A stretch of 14,960 bases of DNA from Gnomoniopsis sp. IMI 355080 (lineage: Eukaryota > Ascomycota > Sordariomycetes > Diaporthales > Gnomoniaceae). This document shows, piece by piece, positions 10,100 through 14,960 of the stretch. Made by a program: the position numbers and the translations under genes. The stretch spans positions 1 to 14,960 of the forward strand of contig JAPEVC010000422.1 of assembly GCA_027946555.1 (NCBI GenBank), given 5' to 3'. Numbering within the stretch: position 1 is the first letter of the stretch; each line of letters opens with the position of its first letter. Under the pieces are notes generated by a model that was given only the letters and a program-made list of their open reading frames with translations, was not told the origin of the DNA and made no database searches.

Positions 10100-10442
10100 T
10101 AGAAATCGTGGGTGGAAAAGGTGCTAATATTATAGCTGCCTGGAGGTACTTGATAAGGGTGGACTGTCAACTTTTGAATACGGCGTAGTGATTAATCACT
10201 CAGGGAAAATAAACATGTAGTTTGCCCTCAATCTCTCACATGCATGTCGCTCGGACCCAGTGCAAAAACTGTCGCCTTATCTCTCGTGGTAAGAAGGCGT
10301 GCTGAGAACATTATGCTCCACTATCCAGTACATGCCTAAATGAAGACTCGGGCTTGCGGTATCAGACTTGACATATGGGCCAGGTAAACGTGAATTATAC
10401 ACTTCGAAAATGAACCACACATTCCTTTTTCAATCATTAATC
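10100..10442. other. Convergent intergenic region with a possible poly(A) signal
   Basis: This stretch separates the 3' ends of the 254-aa gene (plus) and the LPMO gene (minus). AATAAA at 10208-10213 on the plus strand is about 110 nt after the stop and could serve the plus-strand gene. Nothing else is recognised. Confidence 0.45.
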
Positions 10443-11954
10443 TTATGTCGCTGCAGCCACCATGCCCTCAAACTGGCCCGACGTGCTGAGCACACACGAC
10501 GTCCCAGGAGCCATCTGCATGATAGCACTCCACTGACCCGACGCACAGCGCTGGAATGCAGATCCATTAGAAACACAGAGCCAGGCGCCTTCATCGGCAC
10601 ACTTGGCGCCTGGGGAATTTGACGACGATGTTATTGTTGGTGCCGTATCGCTGCCTGAGCTGCTGGCACCTGACGGACTTTTGGTGTTGGACGACGCCGC
10701 CGAAGGAGGTGGTGGCGCTGGTGCTGTTGCTGTTGCTAGTGATGGTGAGGGAGTAGTCGCTGGCTTGACCGATGTTGCCAATGTGGTTGCTGGCTGTGCG
10801 GTAGGAGAGGGCGAAGTCGCGGCACTGTGTTTTGGTCCAAAAACAAGGTTAGCCATCGAGTCGTTCTCAAAGATTTGACAATATCCCCCGGAGCAACTGA
10901 TGTATACGGACCTAGTTGGTTGGTTATTGCTTCCAGTATCTGCGCCAGCTCCAGAATCAGGACTAAATATACCACCACTACCACCCGTGGTCACCTGCTG
11001 CGTCACCCCACAAGTCGGCGCCTTCGGCTTCGAGCTATCATTCACAACATCCGGGCCCGGTCGCGGATACACCACATCAAACGACTCCTCCGTCTTACAT
11101 CCATCACCCGCCGAGCCCACATTCGCAATAAAAATCCCTGGCCGTGATGCATACGCCGCAGCGCGTGCCATTTTCTTCACTTCAGCGCCGCCACTGGAGG
11201 AGGTCAGTGTCACAGACGCACAGTTCATGTACATTTCCCGATTGCCAATTTGGTTGTGCCACGTCCACGCGAGCACGTGATTGCCTGTCGGGGCGTCGGC
11301 GGGGATGGAAAAGTCCAAATTGCTGGTGCCTGAGGTGGGGCAGTTGCCGATGATGCTTTGTAGGACGGTGAAGGTCTTTGCTCCGTCTGTGGAGAGGGAG
11401 ATTTGGCATGAGCCGCCGCCGTGGTTGGCGCTTGAACCTTCGCTGGCGCCTGTGATGGTCATGTTGGCCTTTGACCCGCAATTTTGTGCGTCAGCTATGA
11501 GGATTTTCTGCAGGGGTTGTTTGTTGATATATGTGGATGAGAAAATTGATATATGCATAATACATATATACAAAATCCTTCTGGATCCCCCAATATCTTC
11601 CTTGATATGTTCTAGAGGCAATGGCGTGCGTGAGGAATACATACTTGGCTACCTATCGCAAACGAGGCTGTAGGTGCGCCTGCTGGTGATCCAAGGAGGG
11701 TTTGATAGCCCTTGCAAGGGAAGTCGGACCCTGAAGCGTCCAAAGGCGCGACCATGTTGTAATCTACATCCGCGGACGGAGTGTTGGGATTGAATTTGCT
11801 TTTCAGTGGTGGAGGGAACTGTACTCTACAGGCTAATATTAGAGAATCTTGCTCTACAACGGATTGTCTTCTTGGGTAGAGGATTTACGGATACTTACTG
11901 CATGTGAGCAGTAACAGTGCCCAACAGGGAAAAGGCGATGAGTGATGGTAACAT
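10443..11954 (-). CDS. Secreted AA11-like lytic polysaccharide monooxygenase, three exons
   Basis: Exons run 11954-11899, 11825-11645 and 11468-10443 on the minus strand, giving 420 aa. Exon 1 encodes the signal peptide MLPSLIAFSLLGTVTA followed at once by His17-Met, the N-terminal histidine of an LPMO copper brace. Exon 2 gives QVQFPPPLKSKFNPN and later GSDFPCKGYQ. Exon 3 gives the second brace histidine in NHGGGSCQ (H95), then IIGNCPTSG and AWTWHNQIGNREMYMNCA (about 146-163), which are family signatures. Next come a conserved RPGIFIANVG block, a Ser/Thr/Pro/Ala linker (about 294-368) and a small four-Cys module (C369, C377, C387, C404). AA11 enzymes oxidatively cleave chitin, so fungal or arthropod chitin is the likely substrate. 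That is inferred, because this sequence is not identical in pattern to the founding AA11. The acceptor chosen for intron 2 is the least certain join. Confidence 0.87.
11469..11644 (-). other. LPMO intron 2 (176 nt; acceptor uncertain)
   Basis: On the minus strand the donor GTATGT starts at 11644. A perfect fungal branch motif GCTGAC lies at 11495-11490, about 22 nt before an acceptor AAAG ending at 11469. This gives FAIGSQ-ANMTITG in phase 0. An alternative acceptor, CTGCAG at 11508, is also in phase and would add 13 residues including an extra Cys (KILIADAQNCGSK). I prefer the first because of the branch point and because related proteins, as I remember them, have no such insert. Confidence 0.65.
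11826..11898 (-). other. LPMO intron 1 (73 nt)
   Basis: On the minus strand the donor GTAAGT starts at 11898, a branch-like TCTAAT is at 11843-11838, and the acceptor CTGTAG ends at 11826. Splicing joins HM-CA to A-GTA in phase 2, giving HMQVQFPPP in one frame. Confidence 0.85.
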
Positions 11955-12292
11955 TTTGTAATCAATATTGAGTGGAATAATGAGCGTGTAACTGCTAGGT
12001 AATGATGTAGTTCAAATGTAATGAGTGTGGGCAGCGTGGTGCTTGAGATGTAGTAGTGGGGTTCCAGACACTGAGAAAAAGAGCGAAGACTCGTAGTGAG
12101 ATATCAAGCGAAAGCCGGTCGCTTGGAAGGCTGGGAAATACTAAGGAAGGACTAGAAAGGGAAAGCGGGTGGAGATGGGAAGGAGGAAGGGAGGAAACAG
12201 TGTGTACACATTCCTTCACCAGGCTATCAAGCGATACAAGACAGAAAAAAGATGAAAAAAAGAATGAGAAGATCGCGGCGGTTTAATTTATG
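11955..12292 (-). promoter_or_regulatory. LPMO core promoter and leader: long CT tract and TATA-like box
   Basis: Read on the minus strand, a TATA-like TAAATTAAA (12290-12282) is followed by a long pyrimidine-rich tract (about 12280-12060) and then the LPMO start at 11954. CT-rich tracts downstream of TATA-like boxes are common in highly expressed genes of filamentous fungi. One match to the CreA consensus SYGGRG (GTGGGG, plus strand 12056-12061) is present, but such short sites occur by chance. Confidence 0.45.
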
Positions 12293-12300
12293 CTCCAGTC

Positions 12301-12313
12301 ACCTCCTGGAGGT
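12301..12313. promoter_or_regulatory. ACCTCC-T-GGAGGT palindrome upstream of the LPMO promoter
   Basis: This is a perfect 6-bp inverted repeat around one base, just upstream of the LPMO TATA-like box. The flanks (GTC before, GTGAC after) partly extend the symmetry. Dimeric transcription factors bind such sites, but I know of no factor for this one. Confidence 0.25.
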
Positions 12314-13283
12314 GTGACGGTTCATTGCAACCATAGTATACGGGACATATGATGAAGTAGCAGTCTTACCGAGACACATAGAAGTGCTGCACAAGGTCGT
12401 GATACATGAGAAGAAGCATTAGCCTGTTTCTGTCGGTAGCTCCACGGACTCTCTTGTCAGAGACAAGGCCCAAACGCCACAACGTGGGCAGGCGTGGTGA
12501 GCCAATGAACGTACATTACCCGCTCTGGGACACAACAGGTGCAAGCATCAAGGACTATGATGTGTGACGGCGGGAAATAATCAGTTGGATATCTTAATTG
12601 GAAAGACCCGGACCTATATTCGGGGGTGAGGGAAATGAAGATCTGCAAAGGAACCAGGGAATACAGTCGTAAAAGCTGATGAAGTGTCATAATTAGGGAA
12701 AATCACAAAGGCTTTGTGTTTGTGCGTATACTCTAGCGACCAGGCTAGCTGAGATTGTTTGACCAAGTATGGGATGAGCAAAGGGTCGAATGACAGCAGC
12801 CAGAGCGGAGATGGCCTGCGAGACCTGAAGCGATTGCTCGTTTCTTGGGAGACTTTTAGTTCCGCAACCCAAGAATGTAGCCAAGAGAGGGAACGGGAAG
12901 GGAAAAAGACCAATCATTGCTGCGTTGTACCTGAAAGTACCTAGGTAATGTGTGGTTTTGGGGGTTTGTATAGCAGGGGCGAAGTCTATTTAAGGTATTT
13001 AAGGTTGTAGGTGTCCCTGGGGTTGATCCCTGCAAGGAGCCGCATCACGTTCGTCACTAAACCGCTTTGGGGAATCAGCGACGCCAGGGGGGTTCTTACA
13101 ATTTGAAACTTCTCACCTTTACGAATAGTAGTAGACTTGTTCTAGAAACTCGAAGGTGCTGGCGAGGAATATCTGGTCGGATGGAAGAAATCTGCTTTCT
13201 CTCCAACAGGAGATTGCTTTGCCCCGGAAAATAGAGTTCAATCACTGTGTACCCAGAGAATCGATCATAGCATACTGCCACCT

Positions 13284-13547
13284 TCAAAGGAACTGAGATC
13301 CTCCCTTCCAAGGGATCGTCTCAACATCCCCAACCTTAACCAAGTCACCCCTGAACATCTTCCAAACAAACAAGTTCCTAACTTTAAAGTCCCAGTATGT
13401 CAACTCATCGTCCGAGATGTTCAAAGTCAGAGCATCCGTCTCAGTAGGCAGACACACATGTTCACCCCAACGGGCCTGTGCGCAAAGAGTTTCTAGTTTT
13501 ACTTTCGACTTTACCAACCGGCTTGAATCAAACCGTCCCATGTACAA
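13284..13547 (-). other. Short open frame of uncertain status (87 codons)
   Basis: The frame starts at an ATG and reads like protein in its second half, for example NISDDELTYWDFKVRNLFVW and FRGDLVKVGDVETIPW. I recognise no family. A second minus-strand frame (13311-13096, with KVAVCYDRFSGYTVIELYF) overlaps its end in another phase. The two could be exons or frameshifted remnants of one old gene, or chance. No convincing splice pair was found. Confidence 0.15.
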
Positions 13548-14526
13548 ATGTTTTGACCACCAAGCAAATATACCAAGACAGACATGTTTCCTTACCCCCC
13601 ATGTGCAGATCCCCCTCCCTCTCGTCTACCCGCTTTACAACCAAAGCAGCAAGAGGCCTCCGTTCTACCTAGCTTGCGTTCCGATACAGCTAAGCCTCAA
13701 TGATCACCGCCTGAAGTATTTTCCGTCCCTAGGGAAAATTTCACGGAAATGTTGGATGGCAAAGAATAACGTGGACACAATCTAGTCCCGCTGTGGTCAA
13801 TAAATTGCAGGACATGCACATCAGACGCGAAATGTGCTACTTATATCATGCCCCGGCGGCACCTTTAAGGATGTGTCAGGTTCGGTCTCTCCTGCATAGT
13901 CACGTATTATACTTGCCCGTGCGGCTGCAGAGTGAGGATGCAGCTGGATATCCCATACTTATCCAAGGATGTGTTACTTTGCTATTTGGAGCCCAATTAC
14001 TGACAGTACATACATAGTAGTAGGCCTCGAACTTCTTGGTGGGTAAAACATCAAGATGCACTATCGATCATTGTTTCCAAGAATAATCTGCCAGTAGGGT
14101 TCGGCATAGGATTCGGCGATATACCGGCTGGGCTACGTTTCTCTAAATGAACAGTCCCCTCTTTTAGCAACATTGCCCACATCCGTGTTCAAAGGGGTCG
14201 TTATGTAATACATGACTTGTATAGTCTGTCGAGTTTCTAGAAAAGGGATCTGATCCAAGTGAAATATGCATATTCCCTTGGCAAATCCATCATTGATTCC
14301 GAGACGACGTATTCCACATTTGACTTCGTAGACTGAGATGTAATCGAGTTATTGATCTAGAAAAAAGGTACCTCCATATCCTCCAAATGCACCACCTTTA
14401 TCATCATGATCTCCACCCCTCCCATTAGAATCAACAATCAATACCCAAAAGCACTAAGTCATGTAAATACCTACCTACGCTTCGACTTTCCCACGTTCCC
14501 CAGGTAAACCGCGCCTGCCCCGTCCC

Positions 14527-14960
14527 TCAAACACCGCCCAACCTCACCCAACACCCCTTCACCTCTACTTCACCGTTGAATACAGCAGGTGTATCGAGGT
14601 CATAACAAGCCTTAGATACCGCTCCATGCATAGCGGTGTTGACGCTGTAATGAAGCTGTCCCAATTGAACAATCAGAACAGAAATCGAAATAAGGCAAAC
14701 AGAACGGGAGCCCAGCAAAGCGAAACCACTCACGATCCGTGACAGATGAATTGCCAGTACTTTCCATCGTAGACAGGTTGTAGCTTACAATTTAGATCGA
14801 AGGACCCCTAGCCATCATGAACCTATCTCGTCGAACTCTGGAGCCGGATGACTTGCTGCGAAATACATGTCTATTCCCAAGGCCAGGATGATGACCAGCG
14901 CACCAACCGTCGCTGTGGCCCCCCCCCTGACTCGGAGAAATAACATGTGCAGCGCCCCCC
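14527..14960 (-). pseudogene. DUF3176-like membrane protein fragment with two in-frame stops, edge-truncated
   Basis: One minus-strand frame runs from the window edge (14958) to a TGA at 14527-14529 with only two stops, TGA at 14815-14817 and TAA at 14785-14787. Its start, LHMLFLRVRGG then ATVGALVIILALGID, matches the pattern I remember for fungal DUF3176 proteins, a transmembrane segment that is usually followed by DPFAQQ. After the D the match breaks. QQVIRLQSSTR appears instead in another phase, which suggests an indel. Further down, NTAMHGAVSKACYDLDTPAVF resembles the M-x-GA...P-x-F region of the same family. A typical intron (GTGAGT at 14733, TCTGAT branch, ACAG ending at 14656; 78 nt) fits between them. 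The function of DUF3176 is unknown. An unrecognised intron or sequence error could also explain the stops. Confidence 0.45.

Larger units (their letters stand above)
12293..14526. other. Gene-poor 2.2-kb stretch, no supported gene
   Basis: I looked on both strands and saw no protein family, tRNA-like fold or transposon. It includes the distal LPMO promoter with a palindrome at 12301-12313 and two 9-bp tandem copies of TATTTAAGG at 12987-13004. It also holds a short minus-strand frame of uncertain status near 13284-13547. All other open frames are short and look random. Confidence 0.5.

Noticed and set aside
11508..11642. ATG at 11642 (MYSSR...) as the start of the LPMO gene
   Set aside because: This segment lies inside intron 2. 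It gives no signal peptide or N-terminal histidine, while exons 1 and 2 upstream supply both in phase.
12056..12286. Plus-strand 76-codon frame rich in Arg, Glu and Lys
   Set aside because: It is the purine-rich complement of the LPMO CT-rich leader and promoter. The composition comes from that tract and shows no family features.
13015..13040. GGGGTTGATCCCT as a tRNA T-arm
   Set aside because: The loop lacks the TTC-A-A pattern and no acceptor stem, D-arm or anticodon arm fits around it.
13417..13785. Plus-strand 122-codon frame
   Set aside because: It has no recognisable motif and a composition that looks like translated non-coding DNA. It also overlaps the more protein-like minus-strand frame.
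14349..14455. Minus-strand glycine-rich reading (GGAFGGYGGTFF) ending in TAA
   Set aside because: It is short low-complexity sequence with no start or convincing splice acceptor, and nothing links it to the DUF3176-like frame upstream.
1..14960. A secondary-metabolite cluster, defence system or other multi-gene system
   Set aside because: The genes are a chromatin scaffold, a GST, an orphan and an LPMO, with no core synthase, transporter or pathway regulator and no shared pathway. I see nothing that supports a system.

Overview
The window looks like nuclear DNA of a filamentous ascomycete (Pezizomycotina). The evidence is short GT-AG introns (62-176 nt) with fungal branch points, pyrimidine-rich leaders, and fungal protein families. 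I cannot fix the class or genus. Nothing points to bacterial DNA, a plasmid, CRISPR, phage or an intact transposon.

Layout. (1) 107-7362, plus strand: a 2,397-residue Snt1-type two-SANT-domain corepressor, the scaffold of the Set3 histone-deacetylase complex. It has one 62-nt intron inside the second SANT domain and a tandem array of a 12-bp unit in exon 2. (2) 8163-8852, plus strand: a single-exon glutathione S-transferase-like protein (229 aa). (3) 9335-10099, plus strand: an unrecognised 254-aa protein, probably with an intron in its leader. (4) 10443-11954, minus strand: a secreted AA11-like lytic polysaccharide monooxygenase (LPMO) of 420 aa in three exons. The long open frame carries only exon 3. 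Exons 1 and 2 are short, but they supply the signal peptide and the copper-binding N-terminal histidine. (5) 11955-14526: about 2.6 kb with the LPMO promoter and no gene I can support. (6) 14527-14960, minus strand, running off the right edge: a decayed or edge-truncated reading frame that resembles fungal DUF3176 membrane proteins, broken by two in-frame stops.

The genes share no evident pathway: a chromatin regulator, a detoxification enzyme, an orphan and a secreted polysaccharide-degrading enzyme. The first three run head-to-tail on the plus strand, and the orphan and LPMO genes converge. I see no biosynthetic cluster and no new multi-gene system. The points most worth a second look are the reconstructed LPMO 5' exons, the repeat array in Snt1, the overlapping upstream ORF at the Snt1 start, and the broken DUF3176-like frame at the edge.
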